Notes: generated by a model not told the origin, from the sequence alone. DNA of 64,000 nucleotides from Bog-756 sp963710495 (GCA_963710495.1 CAVQAI010000007.1:62001-126000), one strand, 5' to 3'; shown: positions 40,186-49,129, counted from the stretch's first letter. A program made the numbers and translations.

Positions 40186-40960
40186 AGGAGTCAAAGGCCT
40201 CGATGGAAAGCTCGTCGACCACGACGACGCCGTCGACCTCCTCGGGCGGGCGGCGGCCCTTGCTCACCCACACGGCGCGCATGCCGACATTGAGCGCCCC
40301 GACGATGTCCCGCTCCCAGCTGTCACCCACCATGACGGTTTCGTCGGCGGGCCGTCCCAACCGCCCGAGGGCCACCTCGAAGGCGCCCGGCTCGGGCTTG
40401 CCGAATCCGATCTCGGCCGAGATCACCACCGCGTCGGTGGCGAAGGCGAGGCCGGTCCGGGAGAGCTTCAGCCGTTGGATGTCGGGCGGGCCGTTGGTCA
40501 GCACGCCGGTGGGCATGGCGGCTCCGACCTTTCGGGCCGCATCGACGGCCGAACCGATCGGTGGGTGTCCGGATCGTTGGGCCTCGATGTAGCACTCGGA
40601 CGCCTCAGCGCTCCGCCGGACATCGGTGTCCAGGGAGTCGAGGATGCCCTCCCAGGCCGCCCGGCGGTAGGCCGGCACCCAGCCGGACAGCCCCTCGAGG
40701 CAACCGTGGCAACCCACGAAGGTTGCCCACAGGCCTTCCCACGAGGCGATGCCCAGCCGACGGCACTCGGATGAGAAGGGCGACTCGTGCCAGAGCCGGC
40801 GGGCGTAGGCCAGAGCGGCGTCGACCGCCGTTCCGGCGCTGGCCGGGCCGCCGGCCGAGGCCGGGCCGCCGGCGACGGTGAGCGCCTCGGCCATCGAGGC
40901 ACGAGCGGCCGCCTCTTCCACGACGAGGGTGTCGTCCAGGTCGAAGAGCACGGCGTCCAT
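40181..40960 (-). CDS. HAD-superfamily hydrolase
   Basis: The 259-aa phosphatase-like protein has all HAD motifs. Motif I is FDLDDTLV with the nucleophile Asp, motif II is TGVLTNGP, motif III is the Lys in EIGFGKPEPG and motif IV is MVGDSWERDI. The cap domain is of the small helical kind. It likely dephosphorylates a small metabolite; the substrate is not predictable. An Ala/Gly duplication (GGPASAGGPASAG) in the cap region comes from a short DNA repeat. The start at 40960 is where motif I begins; the frame is open further upstream. Confidence 0.88.
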   Translation of the reverse strand: MDAVLFDLDDTLVVEEAAARASMAEALTVAGGPASAGGPASAGTAVDAALAYARRLWHESPFSSECRRLGIASWEGLWATFVGCHGCLEGLSGWVPAYRRAAWEGILDSLDTDVRRSAEASECYIEAQRSGHPPIGSAVDAARKVGAAMPTGVLTNGPPDIQRLKLSRTGLAFATDAVVISAEIGFGKPEPGAFEVALGRLGRPADETVMVGDSWERDIVGALNVGMRAVWVSKGRRPPEEVDGVVVVDELSIEAFDSL

Positions 40961-41053
40961 GCCGCCATGGTGCCCTCGTTTCGGCACCCACGCCGGCCCG
41001 GTCCCTACAGGCTCGACGACAAGGCGTACCTCTCGGTCTGCTCGGCATTCGTA

Positions 41054-41866
41054 TCAGGCGGGGTCAACCGTGACCGTGAGAAATTGGAGTGCTTCGGGAG
41101 GGACGGTGCACGGAGTGGTGTCAGCTGGGGCACACGTCACATCGAACTGGGCCGTCACTGTGGCCGTACCGGCTCCGACCACGCTGAACGTCGCCGTGGC
41201 CGTCTTGCCCGATGACCGATAGAGGCCCCCTTGCAGCACCGAGTTGTCTGAGATCGTGGGTGGTGAACTGTTCCATTGGCCGTAACCACTCCGCCCGCCG
41301 GTCGAGACGAAGGTGACGGTCAGCGTGGAGCCCACCTTGACGCAGACAGAGCCCGTTTCCGAAGACTCGGTATAGGCAACATTTCCGGAGGGACAGTTCG
41401 ACTGACCGGATGGTGTCGTCGCAGCAGTCGAGGGACTCGGCGGGCTGGCCGTCGAAGGGCTGGCCGCCCCGCCCGCCGACGAGCCGGACGGACCACCGGG
41501 AGACGAGCTGGGTGGCCTACTCGCTGACGTCGTTGCTGGGCCGGAAGACACCGTCAAGCTCACGACGGATCCCCGATCCACGGATCCTCCGGCCGACGGG
41601 TTGGAAGCGATCACCGTCCCGGCGGGCAATTGAGAACTCGATCCTGAAATCGCACCTACGGTCAGGCCGGCCTGAGCGAGGGCGGCGGTGGCGGCCGCCT
41701 GGCTCAAGCCGACGATGTTCGGCACGATGGCCGAGCCCTGAGTCGGTGCAGTCGTCGTGGTCGGCGAGGTTGTCGTCGTTGTCGATGGGCGGACGGCCGA
41801 CCGGTGAGAAGTCGAATTTCTGAACAAGAAGATTCCCGCAACGATCAGAAGAACCGCGGCGGCCAC
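41054..41866 (-). CDS. Single-pass membrane protein with one PASTA domain
   Basis: The 270-aa product has one hydrophobic segment at its N-terminus (AAAVLLIVAGIFLF) and a Thr-rich linker. A PASTA domain follows (VPNIVGLSQAAATAALAQAG to GSVVSLTVSSGP, about 47-107), then a Ser/Pro/Gly linker and a beta-rich C-terminal domain with paired Cys. PASTA domains bind peptidoglycan or muropeptides. There is no kinase domain. The start is doubtful: GTG 41866 is used, but the frame runs on upstream and overlaps the end of the truncated sigma gene in another frame. Confidence 0.7.
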   Translation of the reverse strand: MAAAVLLIVAGIFLFRNSTSHRSAVRPSTTTTTSPTTTTAPTQGSAIVPNIVGLSQAAATAALAQAGLTVGAISGSSSQLPAGTVIASNPSAGGSVDRGSVVSLTVSSGPATTSASRPPSSSPGGPSGSSAGGAASPSTASPPSPSTAATTPSGQSNCPSGNVAYTESSETGSVCVKVGSTLTVTFVSTGGRSGYGQWNSSPPTISDNSVLQGGLYRSSGKTATATFSVVGAGTATVTAQFDVTCAPADTTPCTVPPEALQFLTVTVDPA

Positions 41867-41876
41867 GAGTGCTGTC

Positions 41877-42125
41877 TCAACCGCCTTTTCGCCTGACCTT
41901 GTTGCTTCTGGTCTTGCTGATGATCAGGTTGTAGAGGACTCGGCGGGTCCATGCCCGGGGATCGTCGTACTTGCTGATGCGAGCCCATCGGCTCCAGGCG
42001 CGGAGGAAGGCCTCCTGGGTCAGGTCCTGTGCCGTCTGACGGTCACCGGTGAGCAGGTAGGCCATTGCCACCAATGGCTGCTTCGAACTGCGGAAATAGG
42101 CGTCAAAGACACGCCTGAGGGCCCT
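41877..42125 (-). pseudogene. Truncated ECF sigma factor (region 2 only)
   Basis: A frame without a clear start carries sigma-70 region 2 of an ECF factor: VFDAYFRSSKQPLVAMAYLL, then GDRQTAQDLTQEAFLRAWSR and DDPRAWTRRVLYNLIISK. It stops at a TGA (41877) shortly after, with no region 4 to bind the -35 element. The next reading frame goes straight into the membrane segment of the PASTA protein. This suggests a deletion or frameshift that removed the C-terminal half and joined it to its former neighbour. It should not act as a normal sigma factor. Confidence 0.6.
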
Positions 42126-42221
42126 TGTCGGTTGCAGGGCCGTCGAACAAACTGAGAAGAGCGTCGAGTAGGGCGGCGAGGACGATGTCCAGGATCCGAC
42201 CTCCCGGTCAATCGCTCCTGG

Positions 42222-42971
42222 TCATCCGGTGTCGGTGACTACGTCGTTCCTTTCCCAAACCGAGACGTGGCTTCGGCTGTCATTGGTGAACGGCTCCCGA
42301 TTCCAGTCGCCCCATCGCTCGCGCAAGGTCATACCGGCGAGCTGGGCCATGAGGTCCAGCTCGGATGGCCAGACATACCGGAATGGCGCCGAAAAGGTCT
42401 CGAGTCGACCATCGGTCAGCCAGTAGTGGTGCGAGATCGATCGCTGCGTCGCCACCTCGTACTCATCGAAGCCCAGATGCGTCGGCGTGACGGTGAGGGG
42501 TCGAATGGTCTCACCGGGCGGCAGCCGTTGTAGGTCGGGGACCACCACCTCAATCACGAATCGACCCACGAGATCCAGATGGGCCGCGGCATTTGCGAAA
42601 CAAGCAATCTGCTCTTCCTGGGTGGTCAGGTTCATGATCGTGTTCCGTACGAGATAGACGAGCGCGAAGGTTCCGCCGACACGGGTCGTGGCCATGTCCC
42701 CGATCGTTACGCCGATGGCGTCCGAGCCCGGCTGCGCCCTCAGTTCCGAGATCATGGCCGGCGACAGGTCGATCCCATGCACCCCAATGCCGCGTTGGCT
42801 GAGTGGCAACGCCAGGCGACCCGTCCCGATCCCGAGTTCGAGAACGGAGCCTGTTCCGGCCAGCTCGGCGATGAAACGCACGGCCGCATCGACGAAGGCG
42901 GGCTCAAAGATCTCCGGCCATTTCTCTCGGCAGGTTCGTGCAATCCGCTCGTCGAAATAGTCTTCGGGCAC
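42222..42971 (-). CDS. Class I SAM-dependent methyltransferase
   Basis: The 249-aa protein has the AdoMet-binding motif VLELGIGTGRLALPL (about residues 43-57), an acidic loop HGIDLSPAMISEL and the post-I/II strands GTFALVYLVRNTIMNL. This is a Methyltransf_25/11-type Rossmann enzyme; the methyl acceptor is unknown. No neighbour points to a pathway. The gene ends 250 bp upstream of the sigma remnant on the same strand, and its 5' end is near the tRNA cluster. Confidence 0.87.
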   Translation of the reverse strand: MPEDYFDERIARTCREKWPEIFEPAFVDAAVRFIAELAGTGSVLELGIGTGRLALPLSQRGIGVHGIDLSPAMISELRAQPGSDAIGVTIGDMATTRVGGTFALVYLVRNTIMNLTTQEEQIACFANAAAHLDLVGRFVIEVVVPDLQRLPPGETIRPLTVTPTHLGFDEYEVATQRSISHHYWLTDGRLETFSAPFRYVWPSELDLMAQLAGMTLRERWGDWNREPFTNDSRSHVSVWERNDVVTDTG

Positions 42972-43035
42972 GCACAGAGTGTGCCAGGCCTCGACTCAGC
43001 TGCCGCCCTCCGACGAGTGCGAGATCGGACGGTCG

Positions 43036-43109
43036 CGCCCCCGGCAGGAGTCGAACCCGCAACCTGATGGGTAGAAACCACCTGCTCTATCCAGTTGAGC
43101 TACGGGGGC
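43036..43109 (-). tRNA. tRNA-Arg (anticodon TCT)
   Basis: Acceptor GCCCCCG pairs with CGGGGGC, D-arm GCTC/GAGC, anticodon loop TTTCTAC (TCT) and T-arm GGGTTCGACTCC form a normal cloverleaf. CCA is not encoded. Confidence 0.92.
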
Positions 43110-43171
43110 AAGATCTGGAAGCCCGCTGGCAGCGGGGCTCCCGTCGGTCTGTGCCACACTAGAGGCTCCTT

Positions 43172-43245
43172 GGTGGCCGTAGCTCAGTTGGTAGAGCGCC
43201 GGGATGTGGCCCCGGAGGTCGCGGGTTCGAGCCCCGTCGGTCACC
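43172..43245 (+). tRNA. tRNA-His (anticodon GTG)
   Basis: Acceptor GTGGCCG pairs with CGGTCAC, an extra G at position -1 (43172) faces discriminator C, and the anticodon loop is ATGTGGC (GTG). The G-1:C73 pair is the tRNA-His identity mark. Confidence 0.92.
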
Positions 43246-43303
43246 CTCGGGCACGGTCAGACCAAGCCGGAAGCCATGTCCCAATCGGTCAGTCGAAGAA
43301 CAC

Positions 43304-43375
43304 GCGCCTCTAGCTCAATGGCAGAGCAACGGACTCTTAATCCGCAGGTTCTGGGTTCGAATCCCAGGGGGCGCA
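43304..43375 (+). tRNA. tRNA-Lys (anticodon CTT)
   Basis: Acceptor GCGCCTC pairs with GGGGCGC (one G-T), the anticodon loop is CTCTTAA (CTT) and the T-arm is TGGGTTCGAATCCCA. It lies 58 bp after tRNA-His on the same strand, probably co-transcribed. Confidence 0.92.
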
Positions 43376-43456
43376 CCCAACAGGGTGTATGACCACGAGT
43401 GATCGGTGTCCGTCGAGTAACGCCTGATCAGTCACTCTGTAACGGGTGATCGGCGA

Positions 43457-43474
43457 CCTGCGCTCAGGCGCAGG
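43457..43474. other. Small GC-rich hairpin downstream of tRNA-Lys
   Basis: CCTGCGC, loop TCAG, GCGCAGG: a perfect 7-bp stem between tRNA-Lys and the converging epimerase gene. There is no T-tract, so terminator function is only possible. Confidence 0.35.
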
Positions 43475-43514
43475 AGGTGGCGGGGTTGCCCGAGACCTCA
43501 CAGGAATCGGCTTC

Positions 43515-44468
43515 CTAGCGGGGCGCGATTCCCCACACCCCCGTCCAACGCCCGGCGGGCCGGAGCACGATCAACTCGATGCCCGAGCGGAAGGCGTCCG
43601 GAGGACAGCTCATCGGCTCTACCGCCACCGCCGTGCGCCGCTCGCCGATGTCGAGGGTGTCACCGGTGTAGATCATGAAGTAGCCGAACCGCTCGTCTGC
43701 CCACACCGTGATCCCCCCGGCGCCGTCCGGATGGTCGAGTTGGACGCAGGCATGCCCGTCCGAGTCCCGCTCGATCCCGGTGAATCCGGTATCGAGCTTG
43801 GTGACACCGATCAGCCTCCCTTGACGGAAGTCGAACTCCGTTCCCGCCACCGACGCTCTCCCGGTGGGAAGGCCGCGGTCATCCGTGACCAGACGGTGGT
43901 CGGCGGGGACCTGCAGGCGTAGGTGGTCGACACTGCTCGTGCCCACACCGAGATACGGGTGGAAACCGACCCCGAACGGGAGGTCGGCCGAGCCGATGTT
44001 GTCGGCATCGGTCACCACCGTCAGCCCACCCCGTCCCAGCCGGTACTCGATGGTGAGACGCAGGGCGAACGGGTAGGCCGGTGACGGATGGAGATCGCAG
44101 GCCAAGGCGACCCGGTTCTGGGCCCGTCCCACCATTCGCCACGGCATCCACCGCACCAGGCCGTGGATGGCGTTCCCTCGCGCCGGCTCGTCCAGCGGCA
44201 CCTGGGCCTCGACGCCTTCGAACGTGTAGCGCCCGTCGCCCAGCCGGTTGGGCCAGGGTGCGAGCACCTGGCCCCGCCCCCCGGTGCTCCACTGCTCGGG
44301 CCCGAAACCGGACACGATCTGGCGGTCTCCCACCGTGAAGGAGCGAAGGGTGGCTCCGACCTCGGTCACCACGGCTCGCTGGTGGCCGTGGCCGATGACC
44401 CACTGGTCCCCCGTGGCGGCGGTCGTCTCGGCCGGTCGCTGGTCGTCGGTCGGGGTGGCAGAGGTCAT
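43515..44468 (-). CDS. Aldose 1-epimerase (GalM-like)
   Basis: The 317-aa protein matches the galactose mutarotase-like family: APWPNRLGDGRYTFEG, GNAIHGLVRWMPW (with the conserved His), FGVGFHPYLGVG and the C-terminal EPMSCPPDAF. These enzymes interconvert alpha and beta anomers of free sugars, and some act on sugar phosphates. The catalytic Glu of GalM probably lies in VAVEPMSC. The start is ATG 44468. It diverges from surE with 157 bp between. Confidence 0.88.
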   Translation of the reverse strand: MTSATPTDDQRPAETTAATGDQWVIGHGHQRAVVTEVGATLRSFTVGDRQIVSGFGPEQWSTGGRGQVLAPWPNRLGDGRYTFEGVEAQVPLDEPARGNAIHGLVRWMPWRMVGRAQNRVALACDLHPSPAYPFALRLTIEYRLGRGGLTVVTDADNIGSADLPFGVGFHPYLGVGTSSVDHLRLQVPADHRLVTDDRGLPTGRASVAGTEFDFRQGRLIGVTKLDTGFTGIERDSDGHACVQLDHPDGAGGITVWADERFGYFMIYTGDTLDIGERRTAVAVEPMSCPPDAFRSGIELIVLRPAGRWTGVWGIAPR

Positions 44469-44625
44469 GATGTGGGCGGCCGGGACGGGATCGCCGGGCG
44501 GTCGAGGCCGACCGGTATGGTAGGCGACGGGCGCATCGGCCCGGCCGGCCGGCGGTTCGCAGGACCTGAGCCACAGGCACTCGGCGCAGAAGGGCCCCTG
44601 ATCCAGGCAGATAGAACCGGTTCAA

Positions 44626-45492
44626 ATGCGCATCCTGATCACCAACGACGACGGCGTGTTCGCCCCCGGAATCGCGGCGCTGGCCCGGGGTCTCGCCTCG
44701 GCCTTCGGAGACCGGCACGAGCTGGTCATCGTCGCCCCACTGACCGATCACAGCGGCACCGGGGCGGCGGTCGGCCCGGTCTACGAGCGCGAGTCCATCC
44801 CCTACGAAGCCGTCGAGATCCCCGGGTTGGGCGGCACGCCCGTCTACGGAATCGAGGGCCCGCCGGCCCTCGCCGTGATCCTCGCCTGCATCGAGGGGTT
44901 CGGCCCCCGGCCCGACCTGGTGGTGTCGGGGATCAACCATGGTGTCAACGCCGGCCGGTCGGCACTCCACTCGGGCACCGTCGGCGCCGTCCTCACCGGG
45001 GCGCAGTTCGGTATCCGGGGTCTGGCCGTCAGCATCGCCTGGGGTCAAGATCCCATTCCGTGGGAGTCACCCGTGCGTCTCGCCACCGGTATCGTGCCCG
45101 TCCTGGTCGCCCAGCCGCCGGCCACGGTGCTCAACCTCAACGTGCCGGCCGTCCCACTGGAGGTCCTCCGGGGACTCCGGCCCGGCCGGCTGGGCACGAC
45201 CGGGCTCATCCGCTCGGTCCGCCCCGAGAGCACTCCGAACCCGGTGGCGGGGCCGCCGCTCGACACCACCGCCGGCGCCATCACCCTCACGCTGCGGGGG
45301 GCGGGATCGCCGGCCGACCGGGCGGCGGAGCTGGCCGAGCTGGACCCCGAGTCGGACACCGCCCTCCTCGCCGAGGGCTGGGCCACGGTGACACCGATCC
45401 TCGGCGTCCGTGAGGACCGGTCCGACCGGGGGCACGAGGCATCGGAGGCGGCCCTGTCCACCTACGCCCCGTCGGTCAGCCCCCGACAGTGA
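44626..45492 (+). CDS. surE: 5'-nucleotidase SurE
   Basis: The 288-aa metal-dependent phosphatase removes phosphate from nucleoside 5'-monophosphates. The metal site MRILITNDDGVFAPGI opens the protein, followed by IVAPLTDHSGTGAAV with the conserved Ser, and LVVSGINHGVNAGRSALHSG with the Asn ligand. The C-terminal third is weaker and Pro/Ala-rich. It ends 24 bp from the stop of the converging hydrolase gene. Confidence 0.93.
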   Translation: MRILITNDDGVFAPGIAALARGLASAFGDRHELVIVAPLTDHSGTGAAVGPVYERESIPYEAVEIPGLGGTPVYGIEGPPALAVILACIEGFGPRPDLVVSGINHGVNAGRSALHSGTVGAVLTGAQFGIRGLAVSIAWGQDPIPWESPVRLATGIVPVLVAQPPATVLNLNVPAVPLEVLRGLRPGRLGTTGLIRSVRPESTPNPVAGPPLDTTAGAITLTLRGAGSPADRAAELAELDPESDTALLAEGWATVTPILGVREDRSDRGHEASEAALSTYAPSVSPRQ

Positions 45493-45516
45493 CACCACGA
45501 CTCGGCCCGGAACCGG

Positions 45517-46761
45517 CTAGGCGAGTTGGTCCTGGAGCCAGTCGAACATGACCTGGGCCGCCAAGCGGATGTTGTCGGCCTGGCAGTGAGTTGAGGCCCC
45601 GTCGGCCGCGGTGAACTCGACTGCCGTGGCCGGACCACCGACCTCGGCCACGAAGGCCCGGTGCTGGGCCCGGGGCTCGTCGCCCTCTCGGTCGCCGATC
45701 AGGGCGAGCACCGGGCAACGGATCGACTGGGTCATCGGGCCGAGCCGGTACTCCGCCATGGCGTCGCGCCAGGCATGGAACGAAGGAACGCCGAAGCGGT
45801 GGCAGATGGCGGCGATGCCCCACTGCATCTGGCGCGGCATGAGGTCCTCCGGCACGCCCATCACGTCCTCGGGGCGGATATCCCGCGCCATCCGGAACAC
45901 GTCGGCCCCGACCCAGGCCTCCATGTAACGGCTCATGTCCACGACGGGCGGATCGACCACCAGGGCGGCAATCCGTTCGTCGGTTGCCGCGCTCCGAGCC
46001 GCGAAATACGAACCGAAGCTCTGCCCCGCCAATGACAGCCGGTCGGAATCGACGTCGTCGCGGTCGACCAAGGCGTCGATCACCGACCGAAGGGGCACCT
46101 CGTAGTCGGGGCGGAAGGTCATGGCCGGATTGGCTCGCAGGCACCCGGGCTGGCCGGGACCGTCGAAGACGAAGACGTTCCACCCCCGTTCGGAGCCGGG
46201 TGCCCCCAAATGGAAATAGAGCTCCTCGGCACTCGAGTCGAAGCCTCCGATGCCGATCAGCGTGGGAGCCGCACCGGTCGGCCCGGCTGGCGAGTCCGGC
46301 ACCGCGGGGCGCACCAGATAGCCCGGGAGCGATCCGCCCTCGAACGGGATCCCGATGCGCTCGACCGGTGGATCGAGCAATGCAGCGGCGTCGAGGAAGC
46401 ACACCCGGCTCCGTTCACCGGTCTCGATCGATCGGGCCGGGTCCCCCTCGGTGTAGTACTCCGCCGTCCGGTAGTACGTCGACGCCCGCAGCAGGTGGTC
46501 GCGGCCGCTCGTTCGCCGCCCGGCGGCGAGACACCCTCTCCCCCGGTCCTCGACCCGCTGGGCCAGACGTTGAAAGGCCTGCGCCCAGCTGCGCGGGCTG
46601 CCGTCGGTTATCTCGGCCACCACCGCCAGGCACTCGCCCACCGTCGAACCGCCGTAGTCGGCCACGCCCAAGGCCCGGATCAGTTGGTAGTTGAACTCGT
46701 CGTCCCTGAACCCCTCCAACCGGACGGCACTACGGACGATGTCGGAGTCTTCGAAGGACAC
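45517..46761 (-). CDS. Alpha/beta hydrolase, FrsA/dihydropseudooxynicotine hydrolase-like
   Basis: The 414-aa protein has a helical N-terminal half and an alpha/beta hydrolase core. The core has the strand TLIGIGGFDSSAEELYFH, the nucleophile elbow SLAGQSFGSYFAAR, the acid ALIGDREGDEP and a His in ADGASTHCQADN. This is the pattern of FrsA-like/2,6-dihydropseudooxynicotine hydrolases, which cleave C-C or ester bonds in varied small substrates. The start is GTG 46761 (VSFEDSD); the frame upstream is shadow of the nitrilase gene, from which it diverges. Confidence 0.85.
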   Translation of the reverse strand: MSFEDSDIVRSAVRLEGFRDDEFNYQLIRALGVADYGGSTVGECLAVVAEITDGSPRSWAQAFQRLAQRVEDRGRGCLAAGRRTSGRDHLLRASTYYRTAEYYTEGDPARSIETGERSRVCFLDAAALLDPPVERIGIPFEGGSLPGYLVRPAVPDSPAGPTGAAPTLIGIGGFDSSAEELYFHLGAPGSERGWNVFVFDGPGQPGCLRANPAMTFRPDYEVPLRSVIDALVDRDDVDSDRLSLAGQSFGSYFAARSAATDERIAALVVDPPVVDMSRYMEAWVGADVFRMARDIRPEDVMGVPEDLMPRQMQWGIAAICHRFGVPSFHAWRDAMAEYRLGPMTQSIRCPVLALIGDREGDEPRAQHRAFVAEVGGPATAVEFTAADGASTHCQADNIRLAAQVMFDWLQDQLA

Positions 46762-46824
46762 GGCACCATTCTGTCCGGCGCACCGGTCGCTCGTCCGGCC
46801 AGGACCTACCCTGGAGTATCGCGC

Positions 46825-47712
46825 GTGTCGGCCATCCAGACCACCGCCGGTGCCGACCGGGCAGGCAACCTGGAGGCAGCCGGCCGGCTCGTTGAGCAGG
46901 CCGCCGGGGCCGGGGCCGAGCTGGTCGTACTTCCCGAGTACTTCTCCGTGGCGGGGAGCCCGGCGGTCCTGCAGGCCGGGGCGGAGACCCTGGACGGACC
47001 CACCGTCGGATGGGCGCGCCACCTCGCCCGCCGCCTGGGCGTCCATGTGTTGGCCGGGAGCTTTCCCGAGCGGCCGGTGTCGGGAACCGACACCGGCGGG
47101 CGACTGTTCAATACCAGTTGCCTCATCGGCCGCTCCGGCGCGCTCGAGGCGGTGTACCGCAAAATCCACCTCTTCGACGCTGACATCGACGGGACGGCCC
47201 TGCGGGAATCAGCCACCATCGCGCCCGGCACCGGTCTGAGCACGCACACGATCGAGGGGACGGTCGGGCCGGCGGAGACGGAGCAGCCGGTTCTCGGCCT
47301 GTCGATCTGCTACGACCTGCGGTTCCCCGAGCTGTACCGGATCCTGGTCCTCTCGGGTGCGACGGTGGTGACGGTGCCGGCCGCCTTCACCGCCACCACC
47401 GGTCCGGCCCACTGGGAGCTGCTCCTGCGGGCCCGCGCCGTCGAGAACGAGATCTACGTCATCGCCGCCGGGCAGGTCGGAACGTTGCCACCGGGCATGC
47501 CGCCCTGTCACGGTCATTCGATGATCGTGGACCCCTGGGGGTCGGTCCTGGCCGAACGCCAGGAGGACAGCCCCGGCATCGTGGTCGCCGACCTCGACCT
47601 CGACCGGCTACGACGGATCAGGTCCGAACTCCCGGTGTTGGCGAACCGGCGGCCGTCGGCCTACCGTTGGCCCGATGACGCCGCCAGGAAGGCACTCGGA
47701 AATGCCGAATGA
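46825..47712 (+). CDS. Carbon-nitrogen hydrolase (nitrilase superfamily, Nit2/omega-amidase-like)
   Basis: The 295-aa protein has the nitrilase Glu-Lys-Cys triad: E in VVLPEYFSVAG, K in YRKIHLFDADI and C in LSICYDLRFPELYR. The second Glu lies in HWELLLRARAVEN. The ICYDLRFPELYR form is typical of Nit1/Nit2-type amidases acting on omega-amides or deaminated glutathione; this is family inference. The start is GTG 46825, 12 nt after a TACCCT box. Its end overlaps the ATG of the next hydrolase gene by 11 nt. Confidence 0.9.
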   Translation: MSAIQTTAGADRAGNLEAAGRLVEQAAGAGAELVVLPEYFSVAGSPAVLQAGAETLDGPTVGWARHLARRLGVHVLAGSFPERPVSGTDTGGRLFNTSCLIGRSGALEAVYRKIHLFDADIDGTALRESATIAPGTGLSTHTIEGTVGPAETEQPVLGLSICYDLRFPELYRILVLSGATVVTVPAAFTATTGPAHWELLLRARAVENEIYVIAAGQVGTLPPGMPPCHGHSMIVDPWGSVLAERQEDSPGIVVADLDLDRLRRIRSELPVLANRRPSAYRWPDDAARKALGNAE

Positions 47713-48598
47713 CACGGGCAGGGCGGGCGGGTCGGCCTCGACACCGCACGCCTCGAACACGCCGCCCTACGAAGTCGGCATGTTCGAGTCCCAGGGCGTG
47801 CGCCTCTACTACGAGATCCACGGACACGGGCCTCGCGTGCTCGTGTTCCTGCACGGCATCCTCATGGACGCCAACATGAACCGGAGGCTGGCCAACGACC
47901 TGGCGGCTCGGGGCAACCGGGTGATCCTCCTCGATCTCCCCGGTCACGGCCTCTCCGACAAGCCGAAGCGCGCCTCGTTCCATCGCATGGACATCTACGC
48001 CGAGCATGTCGTGTCCCTGCTCGACCACCTCGACGTGGACCGAGCGGTCATCGGCGGGGTCTCGCTGGGCGGGAACGTGAGCCTGCTGGTGGAGGCCCTC
48101 GCCCCCGAGCGGGTCCAGGGGCTGGTCATCGAGATGCCGGTGCTGGAGTGGGCGTTGCCGGCGGCCGCCATCACCTTCATCCCCATGCTGTTCTCCGTCC
48201 ATTTCGCCCGTCCCGTGGTCCGGCGGGCCGCTGCGCTGTTGCGACACTTGCCGCGCACCGGCCTCGGGGTCCTCGACAGCGTCTTGAACACGTTGTCGAG
48301 CGATCCGGTGGAGATCGCCGCCGTCCTCCATGGCGTCCTCGCCGGCCCCATCGCCCCGACCGTCGACCAGCGCTCCGCCATGAACGTTCCCGCCCTGGTC
48401 GTCGGCCACCCGATCGACCGGCTCCACCCGTTCCACGATGCCGAGCAACTGTCCAAGCGCCTGCCTCAGGGCCGACTGGTCGAGGCCAACTCGATACTCG
48501 AGCTCCGGATGCGGCCCGAACGCCTCACCGACCAGATCGCCGAGTTCCTCGACGGTATCTGGCTCCCGCCCGCCCGGACCGACCTCGAAGCCGGCTGA
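47702..48598 (+). CDS. Alpha/beta hydrolase lacking an obvious catalytic histidine
   Basis: The 298-aa protein has a typical alpha/beta hydrolase core: VLVFLHGILMDANMN, LDLPGHGLSDKP, nucleophile elbow VIGGVSLGGNVSLLV and a late Asp in HPIDRLHPFHDAE. Where most relatives carry the catalytic His near the C-terminus, this one reads SILELRMRPERL, so the base must be elsewhere or missing. It overlaps the nitrilase gene by 11 nt, which suggests coupled translation and a shared pathway. An earlier ATG at 47675 is possible. The substrate is unknown. Confidence 0.82.
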   Translation: MPNDTGRAGGSASTPHASNTPPYEVGMFESQGVRLYYEIHGHGPRVLVFLHGILMDANMNRRLANDLAARGNRVILLDLPGHGLSDKPKRASFHRMDIYAEHVVSLLDHLDVDRAVIGGVSLGGNVSLLVEALAPERVQGLVIEMPVLEWALPAAAITFIPMLFSVHFARPVVRRAAALLRHLPRTGLGVLDSVLNTLSSDPVEIAAVLHGVLAGPIAPTVDQRSAMNVPALVVGHPIDRLHPFHDAEQLSKRLPQGRLVEANSILELRMRPERLTDQIAEFLDGIWLPPARTDLEAG

Positions 48599-48610
48599 GC
48601 CGAACGCGGC

Positions 48611-49039
48611 TCAGTCCTCCGGGCCCCGGCGGCGGGACCGCTTGCGCTCCGAGAGGCGCCGCTTCTCCTCCAGGCGCCGCTCGGTCGCTCGCCGCGAGGG
48701 TCGCGTCGGACGCCGGGGCTTCTCGATGTGCAGCGCCGCCGCCACCCGGGCACAGAACCGTTCGGTAGCCAGCTGCCGGTTGCGTGACTGCGAGCGCTCG
48801 TCATCGGCCACGACCCGGACCTCGGGGCCCAGCCGAGCCAGGAGGCGGGACCGCTGCCGAGGGCCGAGCGAGGGCGAGCCGGCGACATCGAAGCGGAGCT
48901 CGACCCGGGTGCTCACCTTGTTGGCATGCTGGCCGCCCGGGCCGCCGCTGGGACTGAACCGGTACTGGAGCTCGGCGCGCGGGAGGACCAGGGACGGCGT
49001 CACGCGGAGCAGGCCGTCGTCCTCGTGGGCTGCGCTCAC
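48611..49039 (-). CDS. arfB: Alternative ribosome-rescue factor ArfB (peptidyl-tRNA hydrolase, GGQ)
   Basis: The 142-aa protein is a short class-I release-factor-like hydrolase that frees stalled ribosomes. The catalytic GGQ is in SPSGGPGGQHANKVSTRVEL, and the C-terminal tail is rich in Arg, Lys and Glu (RRLEEKRRLSERKRSRRR), as ArfB needs to enter the empty mRNA channel. The start is GTG 49039. It converges with the alpha/beta hydrolase gene. Confidence 0.92.
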   Translation of the reverse strand: MSAAHEDDGLLRVTPSLVLPRAELQYRFSPSGGPGGQHANKVSTRVELRFDVAGSPSLGPRQRSRLLARLGPEVRVVADDERSQSRNRQLATERFCARVAAALHIEKPRRPTRPSRRATERRLEEKRRLSERKRSRRRGPED

Positions 49040-49123
49040 CGGACGGTCCGGGAGTCGGCGACGCAGTCGGCATCTCGAACGGTGACCGGGCCCACGTCTC
49101 AGAACCTACCCGTGGCCCCGCCC

Positions 49124-49129
49124 TACACT
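49124..49129 (+). promoter_or_regulatory. -10 box (TACACT) of a leaderless promoter, SDR gene
   Basis: TACACT, 6-nt spacer, ATG: the same layout as before the glutathione peroxidase gene. Confidence 0.55.

Noticed and set aside
43457..43474. Rho-independent terminator after tRNA-Lys
   Set aside because: The hairpin is perfect but short, with no T-tract; kept only as a possible hairpin.
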